This document shows positions 26,674 through 38,376 of a stretch of 64,000 nt of DNA, piece by piece. This DNA is from Adineta steineri. Its lineage: Eukaryota; Rotifera; Eurotatoria; Adinetida; Adinetidae. The stretch covers positions 130,311 to 194,310 of the forward strand of contig CAJNOI010000094.1 in assembly GCA_905250115.1 (NCBI GenBank). The letters run 5' to 3'. Numbering within the stretch: the first letter of the stretch is position 1; each line of letters opens with the position of its first letter. Made by a program: the position numbers and the translations under genes. The notes beneath the pieces were generated by a model. It worked only from the letters and a program-made list of their open reading frames with translations, was not told where the DNA came from and searched no databases.

Positions 26674-27967
26674 CTTTCTGACTGTATCTAAAAGAGAATT
26701 CGATTTATAATATAATCTATCAATAAAAAAAATTGATGATTAAAAATCCATACGAATGAAACTGTTTTCATATATATATATATACTCTCTGTCTCACATA
26801 TGCCCTATTAATATAGACTCTTCTGATCTTTTACTTCACTTATATTTCGTTTGTTGCCAACACATGACGACAACAGTCAGTGAGCACCTTGACGCCCGTG
26901 ACAACAATCGATTAATGAAAAAGATTTTTTTACTCACTTTTTCTTTTTTACATATGATCTCAAAAGAAGAGAAGAGAGAGGAATAAATTTTTAAAATCAA
27001 TCAATAAACTACGCGCATGCAACGAGAATGTTCTATTGCTTCCCACTCTTTTGGCTTCTTTTCTGTTGACGAATTTCTTCGTTTTTACAAAAACTCAACG
27101 GATTAATTGTGGTCTATTGCTACTTCACTTTTATTCGAGAATGAAAAAAAGAAATAAGAGAAATTCTGTTGTTGTTATTGTTGTTATGGTTGTCAGTTCG
27201 TTGACATTTTTTTCTTCTCTTTTTCTTTTAATTTCTTTTTTTATGTATATATATATGCTGTAATATTTGTCTAGTGTTCTACGTCAGTGAAGTAAAGTAG
27301 AATATAAGAATGATTAGTTGTATGTGTAAATAAAAATATTTTATTCCTTTTCAATGCAATATATCTCATTATTATTTAAATGTAAATTTATATTTTAATC
27401 GAAAGATATGTATATATACATAGGAGAAATCTAATATCTATCTATGTTTATATAATCGATAAAAAACGAATGAAAATTAAAATAATTTAGTAACAATGTA
27501 TATTCTCATTAAATAATGAGGAAATATAAAAATCTGCCAATTTGTTATTATAATAATGAAGGTCATAGCCTTGTCTAGAAGATTTGTATATTATTTATCG
27601 TAGTACGACCTTCATTACGAAAGGCTTTCGTACATTTAAATACTTGTTTTTTTTAAGAATTATTCATTACCTTTCTTATGAGAATCTTGAAGAGACATTT
27701 ATAAGTAGTTGTTTTCCGATATTAATTTTACAGACATGATATATTTAAGAAAGCGTTATGGCGACAAATTATCATATTAAAAAATCGTATCTTTGATATT
27801 TGTATACTTAATATTTGATGTAATATTCATAGAATCATATAGATAAGACTCATTGACACTGTATCATCCGAAGAATAAGAAAAGAAAACTTTTGTTATTT
27901 ATAAAAGTTTTATTTTATGAAATTAATCATGAAAGGATAGTTTTATCATATAGATTCAAAAAAAGTA
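26674..27967. other. Intergenic between ODF3 and ODAD2
   Basis: About 1.3 kb. The T-rich sequence near 26930-27260 has open frames without family resemblance. A half X-box-like GTTGCC occurs at about 26852-26857, some 180 nt upstream of the ODF3 start. No gene is seen. Confidence 0.5.
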
Positions 27968-30762
27968 TCAACCATTTCTTGATTTTTCATTTGCCAATGC
28001 TAATCGTCGAATATATGAAATACAAATAGCTGCATTTTCTTGGAGAATTTCATCTCTTGAACCAACCATTTCTATTAATAACTAAATACAAAATAAAATA
28101 TATATATATTTTATTTTCGAAGAAGTATTAATATACTCGAACAACACCAGCTTCATGCATTGTAACACAATTCATTGGATTTTTCGATAATTGATGTAAT
28201 GCTTTGGCTGTTGATTGATGAACATTAGGATCAGTTGATTTAAGATATTTAACAAGTGGTGCTACAGCTTGATTATCACCAAATGCTTGTCGATTATTTC
28301 CCCATTTACAACATTCAGCTATAGCTTCAGCTAAATAACGACGAACTATATCTTCAGTCTATTTAAATAATTTGAGAAGATATAAATTTAAAAACAAAAA
28401 ACAGATTTTTTTACTCGTGTAACTAAATTTGAAAGAAGTTTAACAACACCATGATCAGTTATAACAGCTAAATTTTCTTCATCTCTTGCTATTTCAGCTA
28501 TAGCAGCACAAACACTTGCTAACACTTCAACATCTTTAGATTTTAATAGGGATACAATTAATTCAAGACCACCTACAAAACTTCGTACCATTTCACCTGA
28601 ATCCTATAATACATATATACATAGATATATTAGAACGATTATGATTTAATTGAACAAACTTTGATATTTTTTACACATGGTGATATAGCCCACGATGCTG
28701 CAGCTTGCACACGTGGATTTTGATTTTTAAGAAGTGACCACAATAATCGAACACCATCTAAACGATCAATCATTCTAAATATAAGTTTTACAAACAAAAA
28801 ATTAGTTAATCAATAAAAACAAAATAGATAATTTATTACGCAATGCTTTCAGGTTCTTCGCTAATTTGTCGTAATGCATGACAAGTATTTACTAATAAAC
28901 CTTGATTTGTTCCTGTTAATAAATTAACTAATGATGATATTCCATTAGCTTTACGAATTAATGTTCGATTTTCTGCTTCTTTAGCACATTCAGCTATTGC
29001 GCCAACAACATTAACTAAAACTTCTTCAGGTTGATTATTAAGTAATTGTACAAGTACATCAAGTGTTCGAAATTTTTGAAATTCTGCAATATTCTAATAT
29101 TAAAAAAACAAAATTTGAAAAATAAGTGAAGAAAATAAACAATTTACTTTAGGAGATATAGCACATTTCCAAATCGCACCGATGACTGCTGCTAATAAAG
29201 CTTTATTATCCAGTTGTTGTAAAAGATCATGTAAAGGACGAAGTCCCATATGTTTTCTTACCAAATCACGTATTTGTTCATCTTCTGCACACTAAAAAAC
29301 AGACAATAATGCAAATTTATTTTTTCCTAATAAGAAAAATTAGCTAATTGTTATTTAACCTTAAAAATAGCACTAGCACAATGTTTTTGTAATTCAGCAT
29401 TCGAACTTAAAAGATTTTTGACAAGATCAGGAACCATTTCTCGTATTGCTACTCGATAGACATGCTATATACAAAATAAATAAATTATATTTCTTATGAA
29501 CAAAACCAAAAAAGAAATGCATACATCCGTAGCACATTCTTCAATAATACCACCGATAGGAATTAACATATTTTCATTTGAACTTTTAAGTAATTTAGCT
29601 AGAAGTGGAATAATACCAGCACGTTCCATAGCATGTTTATTATGATTCGATCGACTTAAACTCCAAAGAGCTAATGCACCAGCACGAGCAACTTCAATAT
29701 TTTTTATATTATCATTATGTGAAATACGATTACTTGATCCATGACCATTAACAGCAGCATGTTCCAAAAGAGCAACCTAAACAATAATAATACTAATGAT
29801 TATTTTTTATTTTATAAGATTAAATGTTTACTAATCGTTTAATTCCACCATTTTGTCGAACAACTTTACGTGCTCGTTTAAATTTCGCAACATGTGCTGG
29901 AAAAAAAATAATATTAAATATTAATTTAATTTAATAAAAAAAACGATTTTACCAATTGTTTCAGCAGCAAGACATTTTAAATCTTTTTCTGGTTCATCAA
30001 GTAATGTGATCATTGTTTGTAATCCGCCAAGATCAGCTATATTTCGACGTATAGTTGGATTATTTGAAATTTCTTTAAGAATATATAATGAACCGATCTA
30101 AATATGAATTAGTTTTTCGTTTAATTTAATAATCTTTTTGGAAAATTTTAATATATATGAATATTTACCTTACAATCAATATTATCTGTTTCAAGAAGAT
30201 TAACTAAAAGTTCCAAACCACTCGCATCACGTATAGCTAATTGACATATATCCATTGATAAATTAAAATCTCGAATAGAAGATAATGCAATAACAGTTGC
30301 AGTTGGATTTCCACCTTTTAAATATTTAACTAATCGTTGTATTTGCCAATATTCTGATGGTAAATCCGTTTGATCTTGTCGTGTTAATAATGGATCTTCT
30401 TGTTCATCATCATCATCTTCACTTGATCCTTCTGTTTCATAATTTGGATGTGTTCCATGTCGACTACGATCAATACGTGTACCTGCACGAGTAGTTACTC
30501 GTCGTTCAGAAACACCACCTTTAGATAAAGTTGTATTCTCTTTACGTAGTTTATTTTGACTAAATTAAATAAATAGTATAGATAAAAAAAAATAAACTAC
30601 ATGTTATCATACTCAGTAACTAATGTATCCCAATCACGTGATGATAATAATACTTTTTGACGAGTTTTATTACTTGATACATTGTCTGATAAAACATATT
30701 ATAACAAAAGAAAAACATAAGAGAATCAGTATTTTACCTGCGGCGGTTGTTGTTGATGACAT
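27968..30762 (-). CDS. ODAD2: Armadillo-repeat outer dynein arm docking complex subunit (ARMC4)
   Basis: Part of the complex that anchors outer dynein arms to ciliary doublet microtubules. Thirteen exons on the minus strand: 30762-30738, 30685-30613, 30559-30169, 30097-29953, 29896-29832, 29776-29525, 29464-29360, 29291-29148, 29093-28840, 28774-28660, 28603-28415, 28358-28137, 28081-27968, giving 697 residues. The conserved block begins at [20 protein letters not shown] and runs through successive armadillo repeats. Highly diagnostic segments include [37 protein letters not shown] and [12 protein letters not shown], and it ends in [15 protein letters not shown]. Human ODAD2 has about 1040 residues. 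The missing part is the N-terminal half, which is weakly conserved, so either the protein is shorter here or upstream exons were lost. An X-box-like site lies about 100 nt upstream. Confidence 0.96.
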
Positions 30763-32097
30763 TACTTCTTTCTTTCTTTCTTTTCTTTTGATTTTGTATT
30801 ACAAATTACTTGTTGATAGTAGAAGTGAAACTGACACCATTCAATTCAATGTTACTTATGATGTCACTAAGCAACTTGACTTAATATTCAATTTAAAAGA
30901 ATGAAATTGTTTATTATATTAGTTTTGATATAAGTCAAATTACTTGATTAATTCTTTAACTTCCGTAAACACGTCATTTATGTATTCATTCTCTAGTGAC
31001 TCTCAGCAGTAATGCACTTTATTTTATTTCCGTTGTTGCTAAGCAACACAAAGTAAATACAAGGAAAATATAATCAATTAAAATTATTAATTAGAATTGG
31101 TACATAAATAAACAATAAGATATTTTTTTTCTTTTCAAAAAGAAGAACAAGGTCATAAGAGCAATACTTGAATTTTTATTAACAAAAAAAAAACAATATA
31201 AAAAAGCCTTTTTTTATTGCTATGCGTATGAATTATTATTTCCTTCATAGAATAAGTTCTATTTATACGTGGTTAATTTAGTCACTATTCTAATAAATGA
31301 CTTGTAAAACGATCTATATTAAAGATGATTTCAAGTATGTCCTCTCTCATACTTAATCAATCTTATCGTATCAAATAATCATAACATCTTTTGAATGAAA
31401 ACATTTGTAAAGAAAACATTATCAAAGCAATAAAAATACATGTTTTTTCTTCTTTACTAATTAGCATACGAATTAAACAGATTTGTTATTGATGACAAAA
31501 ATAATTATAAATTAACTTCTATCAAATGGTTCTCTAAGTTTAATATATTTATGAATAAAGGAAATTCTAAAAATAAAATGACATTCTTTATCCTAATCAA
31601 CAAAAGATTTCATTGTATTTGTTTTATAAAATCATTCAAGGTTCGAAGATTCTTTTATGTGACAAAAAGTTTTGTACTTATGAAAAAAAAACCTAGAGTT
31701 TCAATACATTAGTAAATTCTAAATATAAATCGTTTTTTTGTGGTCATATGTCACATACAAAAAAAAACTTCTTTTTGTTTGATCTATTGCAAAGAGAAGA
31801 AAGACTTTAGTTCTATCACATTTAACTTTTTCGTAACAAGGTGACTGTATGACGATGCAATCTGTTGCTTTTTTTCTATACTACGTGCACCAATGCACAT
31901 TTCTTATTTAATATGTACCATTAAGCATCAAAATGCTCTTGTAAACATTGCATTCATTTTTTTAGATTCTATTTTTTTATCATTATTTTTTTGTACAATA
32001 TGCTTTCTAGTCTATAATTTATAAAGAATGAATAGTTTGAAGTACAATAATAAAAGACGAATTATACCGATTCTATTCGTATATTAGTTTGTTATAG
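30763..32097. promoter_or_regulatory. Bidirectional region between ODAD2 and CCDC92-like genes, with X-box-like sites
   Basis: Two near-palindromes of the RFX X-box type: GTCACTAAGCAAC at 30863-30875 (about 100 nt from the ODAD2 start) and GTTGCTAAGCAAC at 31035-31047 (about 270 nt from it). Both fit GTHNYY-N-RRNAAC with a 1-nt spacer. RFX factors are established activators of ciliary genes through such sites. The rest is AT-rich with nothing recognised. That these sites are functional here is inference. Confidence 0.6.
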
Positions 32098-33033
32098 ATG
32101 TCTGATACAGAATATCTTTCAACGAATTTAATCCAACGACTTCAATGCGCAGAAAAATCTATTAAATTTCTTCAACATGAACATGCATCAACATTAGCTG
32201 ATCTTCATAAAGAACTCGCGAAATGGCAACAGAAATATAGTGGTTAGTATACAGTTACAATTTCTTTATTAATAATCGCTTCATTTTCAGATCTTACAAC
32301 TCAATTAACATTTAATAATCCTGCTGATAATAGTAAGTAGTTTATGACATATAAAATATTAATTTCTTCAAAATAAAATTTAGATAAACTTCAAGAAATA
32401 ATTAAACAACTTAAAAATGATTTATATCAAAGTAGAAATAAAATTGAAAATCTAAATAAAATTTTAGAAGAAAAAGAAAAAAATGTTAATGATTATAAAA
32501 ATCGTCTTAAATCAAGTGAACAAAAATATGCATTAGAATTACATAAACAACAAAATCTTAAATATGAAATAAAACAGCGTTCAACATCAATTACACATTT
32601 AACGAAACAATTATTTCATGAAAAACAACAACAACCAAATGTATGTAATCATATTTGTCTTGGACATATTATTTTACCTAACAAACCAAGAAGATTTAAA
32701 AATCTTGATGAACAACGACAACAACAACAATATTTATCATCGGATTCACGTTCATCAAAACGTTCATCATCTGTTAATAATCGAATAAGTACAGAACAAA
32801 ATAGAACAAAAGTTTTATCTCTCGGACGACGTCCATCTAGATTGCAACCACTTTTATCGAATAATAATGAACAATTAGTTTCAAAATCTCAACGTCAATT
32901 ATTAAACAATCATATAGATTCAAATAAAATCGTATCATCACAATCAACAGTTAAATTTTCAACTATTCTACCACCTATTAACAATAAAAAAATGCCACTT
33001 AAAGCAACACTTTCATGTGAAAGTGAAGCCTGA
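32098..33033 (+). CDS. CCDC92-family coiled-coil protein
   Basis: Three exons (32098-32242, 32291-32332, 32384-33033) give 278 residues. The N-terminus SIKFLQHEHASTLADLHKEL matches the start of the vertebrate CCDC92 coiled coil (FLQxEHASTLxxLHxE). Downstream, RSTSITHLTKQL corresponds to a second conserved piece, and HIILPNKPRR to a short proline motif. Residues about 1-150 are predicted coiled coil from heptad-like Leu/Ile spacing. The rest is Ser/Asn/Gln-rich and probably disordered. CCDC92 is reported at centrioles and interacts with the ciliary protein CEP164, so a centriole or cilium role is reasonable. It is divergent from ODAD2, with X-box-like sites between them. Confidence 0.83.
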
Positions 33034-33288
33034 AAAAAAAACAATATTATTCTACGATGACTTTTGTTTTTCTGTAGTATATAAAAGATAGAATTTCAAT
33101 CTTTTCTTTTAATCGCGAATAATAAAAATATTTCATTAATTTTGAACTAATCGGATGCACACTTAATATATGAAAGATTTATGAAAAACAAACCGTATTT
33201 ATTGAATATTTTTTTTTATTAATTTTTATTAAATAAACATACAATATGACAGACGATATTTTTGATTAATAATGATCATTTCACAATT

Positions 33289-35040
33289 TTAAACCATATT
33301 AAAAACACATAGAGTTGAATCGGTTTTTTTATCCCAACAACCAATAATACATACATCACCACGTACTCGTATTTTCTTCTTAACTACACCTTTTTTATAT
33401 TCATTTACATCAAGTTCGATAAGATCATCACCATTTCGAATTTTTACCGCAAGTGCATTCGGTACAATCATACGTATTAATATATATTCATTTTGTCGTA
33501 AAAAACGACGAAGTGGTTCCATTAAAATACATTGATGATCTTCAAATGATTGATGTATCATTGGCAATGTATTTGATTGAGCAATATTTGATCCAGGTAA
33601 TCGTATACATATAGCTGCTCGATACATTGTATCTTTATGTGTTTTTGCATAGATAGTCACTTCATAAGGACCATCTTTTATAGGAGGAGCTATGTAACAA
33701 TTAAATAGATCATGTTGAAGTACATCACGTTGACATAATGTATGTAGCCGTCTCGAATATTCCATACCATCAATAACTAATTTAGCATATAAATGAACTG
33801 ATTCTGGTGTTCGTATAGAAACTTTAAATAAATGTTGATCTGCTGCTCTTTTTAAATCTAATTTCGATAAAGATTGAGTAACAATTTGATTTGTTTCCAC
33901 TTTAAATAAACTATCATTTGTATTGTTACTGATCGCTTTATTATTTATTTGTATATCTTGAGATGATAGATGAGTGATATTATTATTTGTTTGTTGTTGA
34001 AGATGTTCTGTATTATTAACTGACGTTATTTGTTGATGCTGAAATGCATCGATCATTGCTTGTTTAATAATATCAAATGAATGAGTCTGTTGTTGTTGGA
34101 TAACGACATCGTTCAATGCTTGTTTTTGTTCATCAAATAAACGATTTAATGTTGTATCATTAATAGATTCTTTTTCAGTAGAATAATTCTCGATTTTTTG
34201 AATAAGAGTATCTTGTAATTTGTTGATCGCATTGATTTCATTTGATGTTGACTTGAGAATTTCTTCATTTTTTGATACGATTTTTTGTACTTCTTTTTCT
34301 ATCGTTTGAATTAAAGCAAATTGAATTTTTTCTGCTGATTGTGATGTCGTATATTGCGTATTTAACATGTCTGTTATTGTTTGTTTTAAAGTATCAATTG
34401 AAGAAGTAGTAGTAGTAGCAAATTGTTCATATGCATTTGTTAATGTATTATTTTGTTCTTCAAGTAAATGAATTAGTTCATCTTTTTTATTAGCTTCTGT
34501 TGTTGCTTGTAAAAGAACTTTTCTCTCTTGTTTAATTGATCGAAGTAATGCTTTCTTTTTAATATTCATTTCTTTTCGTAACTGTGCAACCATCAGTTGT
34601 CGTTCAGTTCTTATTGCTGTAGTAAATATCTCTTTCATAGCTGTTGCATCTGTTTCTAATTTTTTAGGTGATGCAGAACGTGCGCGAGGATGTGAAGACG
34701 TACTTTTTGTCTTCTGTATTTTATTTTTATTATTAGTAGTTGAATCATCAATTGATATTGTTTTTTTATGATGTGCTGTGAGTGGACGTTGTTTAGGCGG
34801 TGATATTTGTTCCGATGGTCTTGTACGACGTTTAAATAATAGAGATTTTGCTGAAAAATCATTTGTTGATTCATGTTGATCATTTGTACAATTAAAAATA
34901 TAATAAGTATTTTTATATGTTGGACGATCTTTACGCAAACCAAGAACATGATACATTGATGAACCAACTTTAAACGTATGAGTAATATCGAAAAAACCAT
35001 TGTCCTGTGTCATGAGATTACAATTTGCTGTTTGCTGCAT
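33289..35040 (-). CDS. Coiled-coil protein with a C-terminal KY/hillarin-like region
   Basis: A single open frame of 583 residues with no introns, unlike its neighbours. Residues about 60-150 are basic and low-complexity. About 150-390 form a long coiled coil with many Gln, Lys and Glu. The last 190 residues look like a folded beta-rich region: APPIKDGPYEVTIYAK, then EPLRRFLRQNEYILIRMIVP, then RVRGDVCIIGCW. The DGPYEVTIYAK-type strand and the following repeat recall the segments after the transglutaminase-like core in KY and hillarin proteins, but no Cys-His-Asp core is seen. An X-box-like ATTGCCTAGCAAC lies 162 nt upstream of the start (35202-35214), and the neighbours are ciliary genes, so a ciliary role is a reasonable guess. 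I do not recognise a named orthologue. Confidence 0.7.
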   Translation of the reverse strand: MQQTANCNLMTQDNGFFDITHTFKVGSSMYHVLGLRKDRPTYKNTYYIFNCTNDQHESTNDFSAKSLLFKRRTRPSEQISPPKQRPLTAHHKKTISIDDSTTNNKNKIQKTKSTSSHPRARSASPKKLETDATAMKEIFTTAIRTERQLMVAQLRKEMNIKKKALLRSIKQERKVLLQATTEANKKDELIHLLEEQNNTLTNAYEQFATTTTSSIDTLKQTITDMLNTQYTTSQSAEKIQFALIQTIEKEVQKIVSKNEEILKSTSNEINAINKLQDTLIQKIENYSTEKESINDTTLNRLFDEQKQALNDVVIQQQQTHSFDIIKQAMIDAFQHQQITSVNNTEHLQQQTNNNITHLSSQDIQINNKAISNNTNDSLFKVETNQIVTQSLSKLDLKRAADQHLFKVSIRTPESVHLYAKLVIDGMEYSRRLHTLCQRDVLQHDLFNCYIAPPIKDGPYEVTIYAKTHKDTMYRAAICIRLPGSNIAQSNTLPMIHQSFEDHQCILMEPLRRFLRQNEYILIRMIVPNALAVKIRNGDDLIELDVNEYKKGVVKKKIRVRGDVCIIGCWDKKTDSTLCVFNMV

Positions 35041-38000
35041 TTTGTATGTTAATAAATTATACTAGAAAATTTATTGAAAGTCAAATATATGAACATTTTT
35101 ACACCATTCATAGGAAAATAATAACATCTACGTTTTCTATTTAGATAAAAGAAATGTTATAGGATAGTATAGTAATGTAATAATAAAACTAATAATATCC
35201 TATTGCCTAGCAACTGAAAAGTGGCTCAAATTTGACGAGCATAGAGAGAATAGAAAAATATGACTGAAGAAGAAAAAAATGACATGACACCGTTAACATT
35301 CTTCTTTTTCTTTCAATCCATCAAATAAAATGTAGAAAGAGAGTTTGTCAGATCTTCTTTCATACTTCAACATTTTTTGTTATGTTAATATTAAAAATGA
35401 GTACTTCTTAGTAATTATTTAAAGTATTTGAAGTAAATAAAGAAAAATGAATTAAAAACGAAGTACTTGATCGATAGCGTAGAAGATTAAAATGATAATT
35501 TTAACATAGAAAGATATTTTATCTAAACTATGACTTAAAATAACTGAGAAGCATATAGGAAATATAATTTTTTTGATAATGAATAATGCATATAAAACAT
35601 CTATTTTTCTAACAAAGTATTAAATGACATAATAACCTCAGATTTTTGATATTCATTAAATACACAGTAAGATGAAACATGAGTTAAAATTCAAAACTTA
35701 CGAGTAGATTTCAATCTGAGTTTAATATAACATATTGAAAAGAATGCACACCATATGCGTCAGATACAAAACGCTCTATAAGATGTATTAGTGTTTCTGT
35801 TCAACCGAATCAAAATAGTTATGTTAATACATGCTGTGCACAAACGATTTTATATGTTTTAATGAATATACCTATGAAATCTGAATCATTCTACTAAATG
35901 TTTCAATAGCGTCGCGATGATTTAATTATATTCTATCAATGGATCGAAGTCATTAGAAATATTTTCTAAGAAAATTCATTCTTACATTAATTTCAATGAA
36001 GTCTTATTTTTGAAATTTATTTTATAAAGTCAACTAGTTTATTTATCATTTAGTTTTCTAAATCCAATTTAAGTTTATCTATGTCTAGCAATCTAAGTTA
36101 TTTATAACAGAAGAAAAATAATACTTACATGACAGATCATATTTAAATTTCATACAATCATAGTGCAAATCCTGTGAGTCTTATTTTAATGATTCTCACT
36201 AAAGTTAACATTGAAAAAAGAATTCTACAACTATCGGCGATAAAATACAAGAAGTTTTGATTTTAATAAAGAAGTATGAAAAAATTTAATAGCTTAAATG
36301 CGTAGGGAAAAATCGGTAGTATTTATTATTTTCAAAAATTGAGAAAAGCATACTGTAAAAAAGAAGGAAAGAAAAGTCATTAGATGGTGAAGATCAAATA
36401 GAAAAAGGAAAAAGAAGAAAAACATACGTTACTATGTAGAAAAAAACTAAGAAGTAACCAGGACAAGTGCTAACAACATATACTGATGTATTCACCTGAT
36501 TAAAAAAAAAAGACTACTTGATGAAACACTCAAACATAGCGAACGGAAGACGAAGGACATTGCTGAGCAACACATCATTTTCTGTAATAATTATCAACAA
36601 TCTTGTTTTATAAAAGAATGATGATAGTTACAGAAAAAAAATACCGTAACGATGTATACGTGAAGTTTTATGAAAGAGAAAAAAAAATTGTGATAATAAT
36701 AAAAAAAATTTATGTTATTAAAAAGCAAAGTGGAACAAATAATTATATTAAAAACCGTCAAATAATTTTAAATAAAAGAAAATAAGAATAATGGGTGATG
36801 CAAACATTTTTGCAAAATATTGCTTCATTCGTCATCGATCATACTAGACTACGTTTTGAAAGCACTATCTAACTGTATATGCAGAACGATGTCTTGCCTT
36901 GGATACCACCACGTCCTCAGATGATATTTAAATGTATTAAAACTGCAAAATACAATGAGCGTGGCAGACGGAGCCGAGTTTTAAGTAATATCCATAGTAT
37001 TTTCTATTGGATTCATGGAGAACTAAACGGCGAATATGATAAAAAAAACAGAATACTGAAATATCAGTTCCTTTTACTGCAGTCATTTTCCAGACTGTAT
37101 TTTGGTATTATTTAGAGACGTGTTCGTCACTCAAAGGCAGCGCATGATTAAAAAAAGAATTGTAAACATGCTGTCAGAAATAGCTTTCAACGTAGATCTG
37201 AAATAGACATCTTTTATTTTTACAAAACGCGTCGTAGCCAATGAAAACTAGAGTGATAGTTTTGTAAAAATCCTCTCTATAACTCATCAGAATATGTGAT
37301 ATCATTAATTTTAATCCGATCACTAAATCTTATTAAATTGAAGAGCATATTTTAGACAATGAATTAACAATATAGGATAACATAAAATTCATAATACTAT
37401 AAATATACTTTATATGATTGAATTATAAGTTTAAAAAAACATGCTGTTCATGTTTGATCATTACAAAAATATTTGATCAAATCAATATTAATCGCTGATG
37501 CAATGATCAATATTGATCTACAATAATATTAGTTCTATTTGCATGTGATATTGTAGTTCGTGTATATCTTCAAATTACTTTAGCTTATTGCAATATTTAC
37601 CTTACATCTTATAATTACAATTTAACTATACTCATTTTCTTTCGACATTTTCATCATATGTCAATTGTATGAAAGCCGATTATCAATCTCTTGTATAAAT
37701 ATCTATCAAGACATATTAGAATTGATTTTCTTACGATTCATTTTTAATACTTCTTTAATTACTAAATGACATTATTAATGATTTATGAGCGTACAAATAT
37801 ATCATATACATATAACAGATAAGCAAAATGATTTAGTATAATATGCTTTTAGTACAATGTTACATAAACAATCCATAAGGAATCAATGATCCAACATATG
37901 TAACATTCATTGGTTAATCTAATACTTTCCTGATGAGTAAGAAGAAAAAAAGACTGTAACTATTTCCTAATTCAATAAATAAATTATACATTAATGATTT

Positions 38001-38376
38001 GTATCTATCGTAGTACTAACAAAAATTATCTCATATAGCATATCTCCATCTTTATATATAGTATCTATATACTACTTATCATCTTATGTTACTTCTACAC
38101 TTTTAGCTTATGTGTATAGCTTCTACGTCATGTTTCTTATTTCTCTATAAAGAATTTTTAATATGCAATATTGTATCATTAATTTGACATTTACATTTAT
38201 AACATTATCTATTCAATTATAAAACAATCCTATAGTTCGTACTTCATATTTAAATAACAAATCGTGCCTGACAAAACATAAATTTTGTTCTTTATAAGAT
38301 TTAATATATTGAAAAAGAAAATAATTTGCTCTCAAGTACACACATATAAATACAATATCTAAAATTCTATGTAAAA
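35041..38376. other. Intergenic, 3.3 kb, one orphan X-box-like site and a hairpin
   Basis: Mostly featureless AT-rich sequence. An X-box-like ATTGCTGAGCAAC is at 36559-36571, with no recognised gene starting next to it. A slightly less AT-rich patch at about 36870-37290 has a short frame (36879-37115) with no family resemblance. It also holds a 13-nt inverted repeat (ATTTTTACAAAAC near 37215 and its complement near 37258). No tRNA is seen. Confidence 0.45.
35202..35214. promoter_or_regulatory. X-box-like RFX site upstream of the KY-like gene
   Basis: ATTGCCTAGCAAC fits the RTTGCC-N-RGYAAC form of the RFX X-box with a 1-nt spacer. It lies 162 nt before the start codon at 35040 on the minus strand. 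Function is inferred from the motif and the ciliary neighbours. Confidence 0.5.

Noticed and set aside
34656-35000. 114-residue minus-strand frame
   Set aside because: An alternative frame of the 583-residue coiled-coil gene, hydrophobic and Gln-rich through codon bias.
36879-37115. 78-residue plus-strand frame in a less AT-rich patch
   Set aside because: No recognisable family, no splice-supported extension and no evidence of conservation. Kept only as a note on the intergenic region.
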